A stretch of DNA of 5,542 nt from an uncultured Oscillospiraceae bacterium (lineage in GTDB: Bacteria; Bacillota; Clostridia; Oscillospirales; Oscillospiraceae), in assembly GCA_944385455.1 (NCBI GenBank), contig CALWXI010000150.1, forward strand, positions 1 to 5,542, written 5' to 3'. The notes beneath the pieces were generated by a model. That model worked only from the letters and a program-made list of their open reading frames with translations. It was not told the origin of the DNA and did no database searches. A program made the position numbers and the translations under genes. Every line of letters begins with the position of its first letter. Positions within the stretch are counted from its first letter, which is position 1. Shown here in pieces: positions 1 through 5,542 of this stretch.

Positions 1-2310
1 AACGGATTCAGGACCTCGGATGGGCGGCTAATCCCCCCGGAGCAGTTCCCGGTAGATTTTTATACCAAGACAAGCATCGAAAATTACATCAACCAGACCG
101 CCGCGGACTTTTACGACCAGCTGGAAGGGGTGCGGGAGACCTTCTACAGCTATGACTGCCAGCCGGAGGAGCCGGAGGAGGAACCCGACCCGGACGGCAA
201 GGAGGACGCCAGCGAGCAGTACCTCCCGGATTTCTCCGCCTCCGATTACGTCTCCAGCGAGACCAAGCCCGTGGAGCCCATCCTGGACCCCTCCGGCTTT
301 GTCTACGAGGCCGTGCCCTCCAACCGGCTGGAGGGGGTGACCGCAGCGATCCATCAGCAGGTTGACGGCGGGGAAGCCGCGTGGGACGCCGCCGATTACG
401 ACCAGGCCAACCCGCAGGTGACGGGCGCGGACGGCTCGTATGCCTGGTTCGTGCCGGAGGGCAGCTGGAAGGTTACCTTCACAAAGAAGGGCTACGAATC
501 CGCCGACAGCAGCGGCGTGCCCGCGGCGGATGAGGACGGCTGGCTCCCCGTGCCGCCGCCCCAGTTCCAGGTCAATGTGGGCATGGTGTCCACCGCCGCC
601 CCGGCGGTGAAGCGGGCCGTCGCCTACACCGACCGGATCGAGGTGGTGTTCAGCCAGTACATGGATATCGAAAGCGTGGCGGCGGCGGTCTCCCTCAGCC
701 GGGACGGCCAGCCGGCCGGAATCACGGTGGAACCGCTGGATGCGGAGTATAATTTGGAGAAGACCGCGCGGTACGCCACCCGCTTCTCCGTCATCACGGA
801 GGATGGAAGCTGCACCGGGACGATCGCTGTGTCCACTGACGCGCAGAACTATGCAGGCGCCGCGCTGGAAGCAGGGTATACCGCCGCGCTGGCCGCCCCC
901 GTCCAGCGCCCCACGGACATCACGGGAAGCGGCCAGACCACCGTGGTTTACAAGGAGACCGCGGCCTTCGCGCTGACCCTCCAGCCGGGCATCGCCGGCA
1001 CGATGCTGGAGGTGGAAAGCCTGACGCCCAGCCTGCTGTCTGCGGCGGAAACAACGGTCACCACAGACGCGTACGGCGCCGCCGTGGTGACGCTCACCGG
1101 CCTGCTGCCCGGGTCGGGCCTGATCCGTATCACCGAACCGGAGTCCGGCCTGAGCGAGACCGTCTCCGTCCGGATCGTGATGCCGGAGGAGGAATTGGGC
1201 GAGACGGAAACGCCTGCGCCTGTCACTGCTGCGCTGCCGGACGGCACACTGGTCACCACCGGCATGACGCTGGGGCGGGGCGCCCGGGTCACCCTCAGCA
1301 CCCAGACCGCCAACGCGCAGATCCGCTATACCCTCAACGACACCTGCCCGTGCACGGAAGATGCCCTGACATACACCGGCCCCATCACAATCACCGAAGA
1401 CACCGTGCTCCGGGCGGCGGCGCTGCTGGACGGCGTGTACAGCGACACCATCCGGCTGGAGCTGACCGTTTCCGGCGGCACGGAAGAACCGGAGCAGCCG
1501 GACGATCCCGGCGGCTCCGGCGGAAGCGGCGGCGGCAGCCATGCCGCGGACAACCGCCCGTCCGTATCCACAGACGGCGAGGGCGGAACGGTCACCGCCG
1601 GCAACGGCACGGTGACCATCAGGCCGGACGAGGGCTATCAGATCGGCTCGGTCACCGTAAACGGAGAAACGGTGGAGATCCCGGCCGACGGCATCCTGAA
1701 GGGCCTGGATGCGGACGATCAGGTCACCGTCCGCTTCGAGCGCATCCCCGAGGAAGCCGGCTTGCCGTTTACCGACGTTGCGCCTGGATCCTGGTACTAT
1801 GAGGCGGTGCGGTACGTCTATGAAAACGGCATGATGAACGGAACGGGAGGCAAGCTGTTCAGCCCGGACGGCACCACCAGCCGCGCCATGATCGTGACGA
1901 TCCTGCACCGCATGGAGGGCGCGCCTGCGGCTTCCGCTTCCAGCTTCGCGGACATTGCGGCAGGCGCCTATTATGAAAATGCGGTGAACTGGGCGGCTGA
2001 AAACGGCATTGTCAGCGGCGTCAGTAAGACCAGCTTCCTGCCGAATGCCCCGATCACCCGCGAACAGCTGGCGGTGATTCTGTACCGTTACGCCCGGTAT
2101 AAGGGCTATGACATGACGGGCAGCGCTGATCTGAGCGCCTATACCGATGCGGATCAGATCGGCGCGTATGCAGCTGCCGCAATGCAATGGACAAATGGAA
2201 ACGGCCTCATTCTGGGCAATACCAGCACGACTCTGAATCCGAAAGGCCATGCCACGCGCGCGGAAGCCGCGACCATTCTCATGCGTTTTTGTCAGAATAT
2301 CGCAGAGTAA
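1..2310 (+). CDS. Modular cell-surface protein with three SLH repeats (5' end outside window)
   Basis: Frame 1 is open from base 1 to the TAA at 2308-2310, giving 769 residues with no start in the window; the GTG at 130 is internal. There is no sortase motif. Domains by visible residue: an acidic linker at about 50-75; a carboxypeptidase-regulatory-like beta fold at about 99-190 (DPSGFVYE, then GSYAWFVPEGSWKVTFTKKG); Ig-like segments at about 203-297 (VVFSQYMD) and 300-391; a chitobiase/hexosaminidase C-terminal-like module at about 413-490 (ARVTLST, IRYTLND, TYTGPITIT); a Gly/Ser linker at about 497-515; an InlB/bacterial-repeat-like module at about 521-582 (DEGYQIGSVTVNG); and SLH repeats at about 588-643, 648-703 and 710-766 with TSRAM, ITREQ and ATRAE motifs. 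SLH triplets typically hold proteins non-covalently to pyruvylated wall polysaccharide, so this is an exported wall protein. Whether it carries an enzyme or adhesin domain depends on the missing N-terminus. The SLH call is very secure; the middle modules are moderately secure. Confidence 0.93.
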   Translation, partial: NGFRTSDGRLIPPEQFPVDFYTKTSIENYINQTAADFYDQLEGVRETFYSYDCQPEEPEEEPDPDGKEDASEQYLPDFSASDYVSSETKPVEPILDPSGFVYEAVPSNRLEGVTAAIHQQVDGGEAAWDAADYDQANPQVTGADGSYAWFVPEGSWKVTFTKKGYESADSSGVPAADEDGWLPVPPPQFQVNVGMVSTAAPAVKRAVAYTDRIEVVFSQYMDIESVAAAVSLSRDGQPAGITVEPLDAEYNLEKTARYATRFSVITEDGSCTGTIAVSTDAQNYAGAALEAGYTAALAAPVQRPTDITGSGQTTVVYKETAAFALTLQPGIAGTMLEVESLTPSLLSAAETTVTTDAYGAAVVTLTGLLPGSGLIRITEPESGLSETVSVRIVMPEEELGETETPAPVTAALPDGTLVTTGMTLGRGARVTLSTQTANAQIRYTLNDTCPCTEDALTYTGPITITEDTVLRAAALLDGVYSDTIRLELTVSGGTEEPEQPDDPGGSGGSGGGSHAADNRPSVSTDGEGGTVTAGNGTVTIRPDEGYQIGSVTVNGETVEIPADGILKGLDADDQVTVRFERIPEEAGLPFTDVAPGSWYYEAVRYVYENGMMNGTGGKLFSPDGTTSRAMIVTILHRMEGAPAASASSFADIAAGAYYENAVNWAAENGIVSGVSKTSFLPNAPITREQLAVILYRYARYKGYDMTGSADLSAYTDADQIGAYAAAAMQWTNGNGLILGNTSTTLNPKGHATRAEAATILMRFCQNIAE

Positions 2311-2315
2311 CCAAG

Positions 2316-2345
2316 CAGGGCCTCAGGTATCCTCCTGAGGCCCTG
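2316..2345 (+). terminator. Strong hairpin after the SLH gene
   Basis: A perfect 12-bp stem (CAGGGCCTCAGG at 2316-2327 pairing with CCTGAGGCCCTG at 2334-2345) encloses the loop TATCCT. It begins five bases after the stop codon of the surface-protein gene. No T-run follows directly on either strand, so it may act with the next hairpin, or serve as a 3' mRNA-stability element. Confidence 0.8.
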
Positions 2346-2346
2346 T

Positions 2347-2371
2347 CCGCACTGTTCCGGTGTGCGGTTTT
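2347..2371 (+). terminator. Second tandem hairpin with short T-run
   Basis: CCGCAC (2347-2352) pairs with GTGCGG (2362-2367) across a 9-base loop and is followed by TTTT (2368-2371). It sits one base after the previous stem, so the pair resembles a tandem intrinsic terminator. The T-run runs into the -35 box of the next promoter. Confidence 0.6.
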
Positions 2372-2399
2372 GACGAATTCCCCCAGCGGATGCTATCAT
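2370..2399 (+). promoter_or_regulatory. Sigma-A-type promoter with extended -10 for the kinase/regulator operon
   Basis: TTGACG (2370-2375) and TATCAT (2394-2399) are separated by 18 bases, and TGC directly precedes the -10 box, giving the extended -10 pattern TGnTATCAT. Transcription would start near 2405-2407, just ahead of the Shine-Dalgarno sequence, leaving a leader of about 18 bases. This supports independent expression of the two-component operon from the SLH gene. Confidence 0.72.
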
Positions 2400-2410
2400 A
2401 TCTGTGTCAG

Positions 2411-2415
2411 AGGAG
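2411..2415 (+). promoter_or_regulatory. Ribosome binding site deciding the kinase start
   Basis: AGGAG at 2411-2415 lies 8 bases before the ATG at 2424 but only 2 bases before the in-frame ATG at 2418. The spacing favours 2424 as the start. Confidence 0.75.
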
Positions 2416-2423
2416 TGATGACG

Positions 2424-3869
2424 ATGGATCGGACGGATTGGCTTATCCAGATTGCGCAAAAAGGCCTGCCCGGCGAATTGCTGCTCGCTTTCGCTATTTT
2501 GATCCTGGGCATCTTTTCCATGATCCTGCTGGCAAATCCGCATAACAAGCTGAACATCTGGTGTTTTATCAGCGGCGTCACCTTCAGCATCGGCGCATGG
2601 AAGGAATATCTGTACTATACGCTCAGCCCATCCATGGTGATGCAGGAGATCTGGACGATTCCCTTTGCGGAGACCCTGTATTCTGTCCTCAGTGCAGTTT
2701 TCTATTACCTGTCCCTTCCGCCGGTACTGATCTTCGCCTTCTATTTCCACCATTGGGACAAGCGGCTGGGAAAATGGTTCCCGAAGATGTGCTTTTCGGC
2801 CTACCTTCCCGCCATCGTCCTTGCCATCCTGTTCCCCTGCACACAGACGCTGCATTTTCAGCATTTGCCAGTATTCTGCCTGACCGTTGCGGGGTATAAC
2901 TGGGGCATGGGCATCCTCTCCACCGCGATCATCCTGCATGCCCTTTGGGAAGAGCAGATGGGCACGCATTTTCATCAGCGCCGGCTGGCGGCGGTCACGA
3001 TCCTGATCCCCCTGTGGGTGTGGCTGGTCTCCGCGTTCCCCTACCATGCGCTGGGCATCCCCAACCTGAGCAAACTATGGCAGTTCAACCTGTTCGTTGT
3101 GGCATTCATCCTGTTTTACTGCTTTTACCACGCATTCCGTGAGGGGATCTGGGGCCTGCGCTTCCGCAGGGAGGTATACGACTGGAGCAGCGGAAGCAAG
3201 GTGCTCCAGCGCAACGCCCACTATGTAGGCCATGCGCTGAAAAACGACCTGTCCAAAATCGAGTGGTGTACCCAGCTGCTGGGCGCCCGGGGGGTGCAGG
3301 GGCGGGAACTGGAGATCATTTCCCACTCCGTCGCGCATTTGAAGCAGTTCATCAGCCGGACCCAGCTGTACTCGCAGCAGATCGCCCTGATCCCCGGGCC
3401 CTGCGCCATCCGCCAGGTGTTTGAGGACGTGATCGCCGCCGCGGTGTTCCCCCAGGGGAGCGGGATCTCCATTCAAATCCGCACCTGCGATGATACGCCG
3501 CTGGTCTGCGACCACGCCCATCTGGAGGAAGTGCTGCACAACCTGATCACGAATGCCGCTGACGCCATGCCGGAGGGCGGTGAGATCGCCCTCACCTACC
3601 GCTGCCAGCCTGCCCGGGGCAAAGCGGTGATCTCAGTAGCGGATCAAGGACACGGTATCGTCCCTGAGCAGCTCCAGCTGCTGTTTGAGCCCTACTTTAC
3701 CACGAAGAAAGACCATCAGAATATGGGCCTGGGACTGTACTACTGCTGGAACGTCATGGCTGCGCACAACGGCAGCATCCGTGTGGAAAGCAAGCCAGGC
3801 TGCGGCAGCACCTTTTCCCTCTGCTTCCCGGTGCGCCGCAATCACAGGAGAAATGAGGGGACGACATGA
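2424..3869 (+). CDS. Sensor histidine kinase with seven membrane segments
   Basis: This 481-residue membrane protein starts at ATG 2424, chosen from the ribosome site and the promoter; the open frame extends back to 2187, but only inside the SLH gene. Seven hydrophobic segments lie at roughly residues 18-37, 44-65, 84-108, 121-138, 150-175, 188-205 and 218-238, with short loops and no large extracellular domain. The cytoplasmic part has an H-box (VGHALKNDLSKIEW, His270), an N-box (LHNLITNAAD, Asn373 and Asn377), a G1 box (DQGHG, Asp407), an F-box (LFEPYFTTK, from 420), a G2 box (NMGLGL, from 433) and a final GSTFSL. It should autophosphorylate on His270 with ATP and pass phosphate to the downstream regulator. 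Asn274 at H+4 fits the phosphatase motif of HisKA kinases, but the usual acidic residue at H+1 is alanine. The ligand is unknown; the membrane region suggests sensing within or at the membrane. Confidence 0.93.
   Translation: MDRTDWLIQIAQKGLPGELLLAFAILILGIFSMILLANPHNKLNIWCFISGVTFSIGAWKEYLYYTLSPSMVMQEIWTIPFAETLYSVLSAVFYYLSLPPVLIFAFYFHHWDKRLGKWFPKMCFSAYLPAIVLAILFPCTQTLHFQHLPVFCLTVAGYNWGMGILSTAIILHALWEEQMGTHFHQRRLAAVTILIPLWVWLVSAFPYHALGIPNLSKLWQFNLFVVAFILFYCFYHAFREGIWGLRFRREVYDWSSGSKVLQRNAHYVGHALKNDLSKIEWCTQLLGARGVQGRELEIISHSVAHLKQFISRTQLYSQQIALIPGPCAIRQVFEDVIAAAVFPQGSGISIQIRTCDDTPLVCDHAHLEEVLHNLITNAADAMPEGGEIALTYRCQPARGKAVISVADQGHGIVPEQLQLLFEPYFTTKKDHQNMGLGLYYCWNVMAAHNGSIRVESKPGCGSTFSLCFPVRRNHRRNEGTT
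3855..3860 (+). promoter_or_regulatory. Ribosome binding site of the response regulator
   Basis: GAGGGG lies 5 bases before the ATG at 3866, inside the last codons of the kinase gene. Together with the ATGA overlap this suggests coupled translation. Confidence 0.7.
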
Positions 3870-4447
3870 AACGGATTCGCATTCTGGCTGTGGACGATGA
3901 CCCGGATTTTCAATATCTGCTGGAGCAGACGGTCGGCAGTCAGCCAGACATGGAGCTGGTTGCGGTCTGCTCGGACGGTTCCGAGGCCTTCCGGGCCGTA
4001 CAGCGCCATTGCCCGGATATTGTCCTGATGGATTTAGACCTGCAAAACACCGGAAGGGATGGGGCGGAGACGGCGCGTGCGATCCGGCTGGAAACGGATT
4101 CCAAGGTCATTATTCTGACCGCGGATGACGATCCCTCCACAGTGATTGACGCCAGCGTCCGCGCTTTTGCATCGGGATATGTGTTCAAAAGCCAGTTTGC
4201 CCTGCTGCTCCCCACCATCCGCGAAACTGCGGAGGGGCCGACGCCCCAGTCCCATCTGATCTGCGCCGCTCTGCTGTCATCCCTTACAAGTGCGGAGCGT
4301 GCGGTGTTTTACAATTTGATTGGTAAGGATGTGGCGTTCCATTCCTCGACCAAAACCATTGCCAACCAGCAGACAAGCCTGCTGCGCAAGCTGGGACTGC
4401 CCAACAAGCAGACGCTGCGCCATATTTTTTCGGCATATATGGGATAA
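3866..4447 (+). CDS. Two-component response regulator, receiver plus short LuxR/NarL-like HTH
   Basis: The gene encodes 193 residues from ATG 3866, whose first bases overlap the kinase TGA (ATGA). The receiver domain covers about residues 3-121 with all key sites visible: acidic pocket Asp10-Asp11-Asp12, phosphoacceptor Asp56 in VLMDLDL, Thr85 in IILTADD, and Lys108 in YVFKSQ. The C-terminal region (about 140-190) begins LTSAERAVF and ends SLLRKLGLPNKQTL, matching the first helix and the recognition-helix end of LuxR/NarL-type DNA-binding domains. The segment between them is about six residues shorter than usual. Phosphorylation by the adjacent kinase should switch DNA binding at promoters outside the window. 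Receiver identity is very secure; the HTH subclass is inferred. No terminator is visible right after the stop; the hairpin at 4784-4829 is the first candidate and has only a distant T-run on this strand. Confidence 0.92.
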   Translation: MKRIRILAVDDDPDFQYLLEQTVGSQPDMELVAVCSDGSEAFRAVQRHCPDIVLMDLDLQNTGRDGAETARAIRLETDSKVIILTADDDPSTVIDASVRAFASGYVFKSQFALLLPTIRETAEGPTPQSHLICAALLSSLTSAERAVFYNLIGKDVAFHSSTKTIANQQTSLLRKLGLPNKQTLRHIFSAYMG

Positions 4448-4774
4448 CGACGTCAGGTTCCTCTATCTCGGAAAACTGGAGTGGAGAGAACAGGCTTCTT
4501 TGATACCCCCGTTAAAAGCGTAGCCGTACTGGATGCGCCGCCTGATTTCTTTTTGACTGGCGTTCTTTCCGCAGGCTGCAAGGCCGGAGGCTTCTCTTTG
4601 CTGAAGAAGATAAGCAGTTTATCGATGAAAGATTGTAGCCGAATCTATGATGTGCTTGATACCCTTATCTGCCACTTCAAGCGTGATCCTCTGTAGAAGA
4701 TTGTTTAAACTGGTTCCAATGTCAAGGACAGTTTTTTGACAGTAACAGATACAAAATAACCACCGTTACTGGTG
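4448..4774. other. No secure gene; possible decayed coding remnant on the minus strand
   Basis: No gene in this stretch is convincing. A minus-strand frame between stops runs from about 4767 down to 4463 with a single internal TAA (4619-4621). It reads protein-like on both sides of that stop (LNNLLQRITLEVADKGIKH before it, KNASQKEIRRRIQYGYAF after it). A plus-strand frame (4481-4696, GTG start, 71 codons) overlaps it and has no properly spaced ribosome site. Both cannot be real, and neither matches a family I recognise. Composition is clearly less GC-rich than the operon upstream, consistent with a foreign or degraded segment. Confidence 0.4.
4720..4771. repeat. Small nested inverted repeats
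   Basis: TGTCAA (4720-4725) is inverted as TTGACA (4736-4741), and the overlapping CAGTAAC (4740-4746) is inverted as GTTACTG (4765-4771). They lie just left of the strong terminator hairpin. They could be protein-binding sites or an element end; nothing in the sequence decides this. Confidence 0.5.
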
Positions 4775-4829
4775 AAAAAAGCGTAAGCACAGCATGGCCG
4801 CCATATCAATGCCGGCCATGCTGTGCTTA
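4775..4829 (-). terminator. Strong intrinsic terminator for minus-strand transcription
   Basis: A perfect 17-bp stem (4784-4800 with 4813-4829) encloses a 12-base loop. Read on the minus strand the stem is followed by three bases and then TTTTTT (A-run at 4775-4780), a classic intrinsic terminator. On the plus strand the nearest T-run (4846-4852) lies about 16 bases past the stem, so it would be weaker there. It sits 114 bases beyond the stop of the minus-strand frame at 4943-5221. Confidence 0.88.
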
Positions 4830-4853
4830 TAATAGGGGGGTGTTCTTTTTTTG

Positions 4854-4920
4854 CAGATTTACTAAGTCTGTTGTAGTAACGGGGTTACTGGGTTCACTCT
4901 ATCACATTGATAAGTATCAC
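4854..4920. repeat. Cluster of short palindromes and repeated hexamers
   Basis: In order: a 7-bp hairpin with one G-T pair (4854-4870); AGTAAC-ggg-GTTACT (4875-4889); TATCAC twice, 15 bases apart (4900-4905 and 4915-4920); and TGATA-ag-TATCA (4908-4919). GTTACTGG at 4884-4891 repeats the copy at 4765-4772. The cluster occupies the untranslated stretch between the minus-strand stop and its terminator. Confidence 0.5.
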
Positions 4921-4942
4921 AAAGACGAATAGAGAAAGTACC

Positions 4943-5221
4943 TTAAAAAAGTTCACGCATTTTGTAAATGTAAGCGAGTTCTGGGGCCTTTGTCTTTCCT
5001 TGAGCTATAGCCCGTTTCTTTGCGCTGGCCTCTCTGTACTTTTTGGCCTTCTCCTCTGCCGCGCGGCGGCGGGCGGCTATCAGCGCCTGGATCGGCATAA
5101 GTTCTGTCGCCTTGATACCGTAGTAGTTGTCCACGGGGTAGATACCAGTGGTAACATATGTGCCGCTTGAATTTTTCCAAGAGTTCTTTAACGATACAGT
5201 CATTGAAGGCACCGCAATCAT
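4943..5221 (-). CDS. Short basic protein of unknown function, probably the 3' part of a truncated gene
   Basis: On the minus strand, ATG at 5221 opens a 92-residue frame ending in TAA at 4943-4945. GGAG sits five bases upstream of that ATG, so a short intact gene is possible. From about residue 24 on, the sequence looks genuinely coding, with G/C-ending codons: GTYVTTGIYPVDNYYGIKAT, then a basic, alanine-rich stretch (ALIAARRRAAEEKAKKYREA) likely to be helical or coiled coil, ending in YIYKMRELF. The first 20 or so residues are antisense to a better plus-strand coding tail, which suggests the true 5' end was lost near 5140-5170. A strong terminator downstream (4775-4829) supports transcription in this direction. 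I do not recognise the family. There is no signal peptide or membrane helix in the secure part. Confidence 0.5.
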   Translation of the reverse strand: MIAVPSMTVSLKNSWKNSSGTYVTTGIYPVDNYYGIKATELMPIQALIAARRRAAEEKAKKYREASAKKRAIAQGKTKAPELAYIYKMRELF

Positions 5222-5261
5222 GATTGCTCCGAGTAAAAGTGAGCTTGCCGAACAAGATTAA
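5142..5261 (+). pseudogene. Orphan C-terminal tail of a plus-strand gene, possibly a copper-amine-oxidase-like stalk domain
   Basis: The plus frame from 5142 (after TAG at 5139-5141) to TAA at 5259-5261 reads VTYVPLEFFQEFFNDT and then VIEGTAIMIAPSKSELAEQD. The YVPLEFF pattern followed by a short beta-like stretch resembles the end of copper-amine-oxidase N-terminal-like (stalk) domains of Firmicutes surface proteins, where YVPLRF is common. Three in-frame TAGs (two adjacent near 5120, one at 5139) block the frame to the left, and there is no usable start. A strong terminator begins 37 bases after the stop. I infer a gene that lost its 5' portion. The family call is tentative; that this is a coding remnant is more likely than not. 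Confidence 0.5.
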
Positions 5262-5297
5262 GAATGATTACTAGGAGAAGTAAGGCAAGAAAATTAT

Positions 5298-5330
5298 GAG
5301 CTACTCCCCAAAGTGGGAGTAGCTCTTTTT
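5298..5330 (+). terminator. Intrinsic terminator behind the plus-strand remnant
   Basis: GAGCTACTCCC (5298-5308) pairs with GGGAGTAGCTC (5315-5325) across the loop CAAAGT and is followed at once by TTTTT (5326-5330). The T-run direction fits the plus strand; on the minus strand only a weak T-rich tail follows. Confidence 0.9.
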
Positions 5331-5431
5331 GTTAAACAGATGGGAAACTACAAACTTGCCTTGGAATTCGCATTTTCTTTGCAAAGGGTGTGAAGGGATT
5401 TTGTAGGTTTGTCAAACAAATGGTGTCGAAT

Positions 5432-5465
5432 AAAAAAGAACCGCAACCCCTTGGAGGATTGCGGT
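5432..5465 (-). terminator. Intrinsic terminator for a minus-strand gene entering from the right
   Basis: ACCGCAA (5440-5446) pairs with TTGCGGT (5459-5465), with a partial inner stem (CCT/AGG). On the minus strand the stem runs directly into TCTTTTTT (5439-5432). On the plus strand a T-run (5481-5486) lies about 15 bases away. AAAAAAGAA and TTCTTTTTT flanking the stem are complementary, so some bidirectional action is possible. Confidence 0.8.
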
Positions 5466-5542
5466 ATGTAATGTTGTTCTTTTTTCCCTGACCCCCGGCG
5501 GGTGTTCATTGCTCCCTATACGATTTCCTGCCATATTCTCCC
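5466..5542 (-). other. Possible 3' end of a minus-strand gene at the window edge
   Basis: All three minus frames stay open from the edge for a short way: one ends at TAG after GRIWQEIV, one ends at TGA after GEYGRKSYREQ, and one continues across the terminator. The two that stop before the terminator are credible C-termini of an off-window gene, with GEYGRKSYREQ looking the more like a natural hydrophilic tail. The fragment is too short to name a product. Confidence 0.3.

Noticed and set aside
1350..1802. 150-codon plus-strand frame inside the SLH gene
   Set aside because: Arg/His/Gly-rich composition and full overlap with SLH-protein modules mark it as an out-of-frame shadow.
28..2250. 740-codon open frame on the minus strand
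   Set aside because: It is wholly antisense to the SLH gene, is rich in Arg, Gly and His with no domain pattern, and arises from the GC-rich codon phase of the true gene.
2187..2423. Upstream extension of the kinase frame to 2187
   Set aside because: The extension lies in the SLH repeat coding region, across both hairpins and upstream of the predicted promoter, and has no ribosome site. The start at 2424 fits the AGGAG spacing.
2292..3047. 251-codon minus-strand frame opposite the kinase
   Set aside because: It is antisense to clear membrane segments of the kinase and spans the promoter and hairpins; no start signal or domain is seen.
4736..4765. Possible promoter from TTGACA at 4736-4741
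   Set aside because: No acceptable -10 box occurs 16-18 bases downstream, and the hexamer is part of an inverted repeat.
4700..4930. CRISPR-like array
   Set aside because: The repeats are at most 8 bases, vary in orientation and are irregularly spaced, with no cas genes nearby.
4907..5170. 87-codon plus-strand frame
   Set aside because: It lies opposite the convincing minus-strand coding stretch and has cysteine-rich, low-complexity composition typical of an antisense shadow.
4953..5255. 100-codon minus-strand frame starting at TTG
   Set aside because: It has only a TTG start without a ribosome site. Its second half is an Arg/Gly-rich shift of the better minus-strand frame. The first 30 residues look protein-like but are antisense to the plus-strand tail.
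5348..5406. CTACAAA and TTTGTAG inverted pair as an insertion-element end
   Set aside because: The arms are only 7 bases long, 45 bases apart, do not extend, and have no flanking target duplication in view.

Overview
The window looks like a Gram-positive, Clostridia-type chromosome, plausibly a high-GC gut member of the Oscillospiraceae or a relative. The grounds are a secreted protein with three S-layer homology (SLH) repeats, strong AGGAG-type ribosome sites, a sigma-A-like promoter and GC-rich codon use. This placement is an inference from protein style; no rRNA or tRNA is present.

Layout. Bases 1-2310 hold the 3' part of a large + strand gene for a modular cell-surface protein; its start and signal peptide lie left of the window. 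Two back-to-back hairpins (2316-2371) close that unit. The T-run of the second merges into the -35 box of an extended -10 promoter (2370-2399). This promoter should drive a two-gene operon: a seven-helix membrane histidine kinase (2424-3869) and a response regulator with a receiver domain and a shortened LuxR/NarL-like DNA-binding domain (3866-4447). The two genes overlap by four bases (ATGA), so they are probably translationally coupled and form one signalling pair. The signal and target genes cannot be read from the window.

From 4448 to the end the character changes. Base composition drops, no long gene is present, and the DNA is a patchwork of short gene remnants, small palindromes and three strong terminators. 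A minus-strand terminator (4775-4829) lies downstream of a short minus-strand coding stretch (4943-5221). A plus-strand coding tail (5142-5261) is followed by its own terminator (5298-5330). These two tails meet head to head near 5140-5170 as if both lost their 5' parts at one breakpoint. A third terminator (5432-5465) faces transcription entering from the right on the minus strand. I read this as a rearrangement or mobile-element scar next to an ordinary two-component operon. I found no CRISPR array, recognisable transposase, RNA gene or known defence system.
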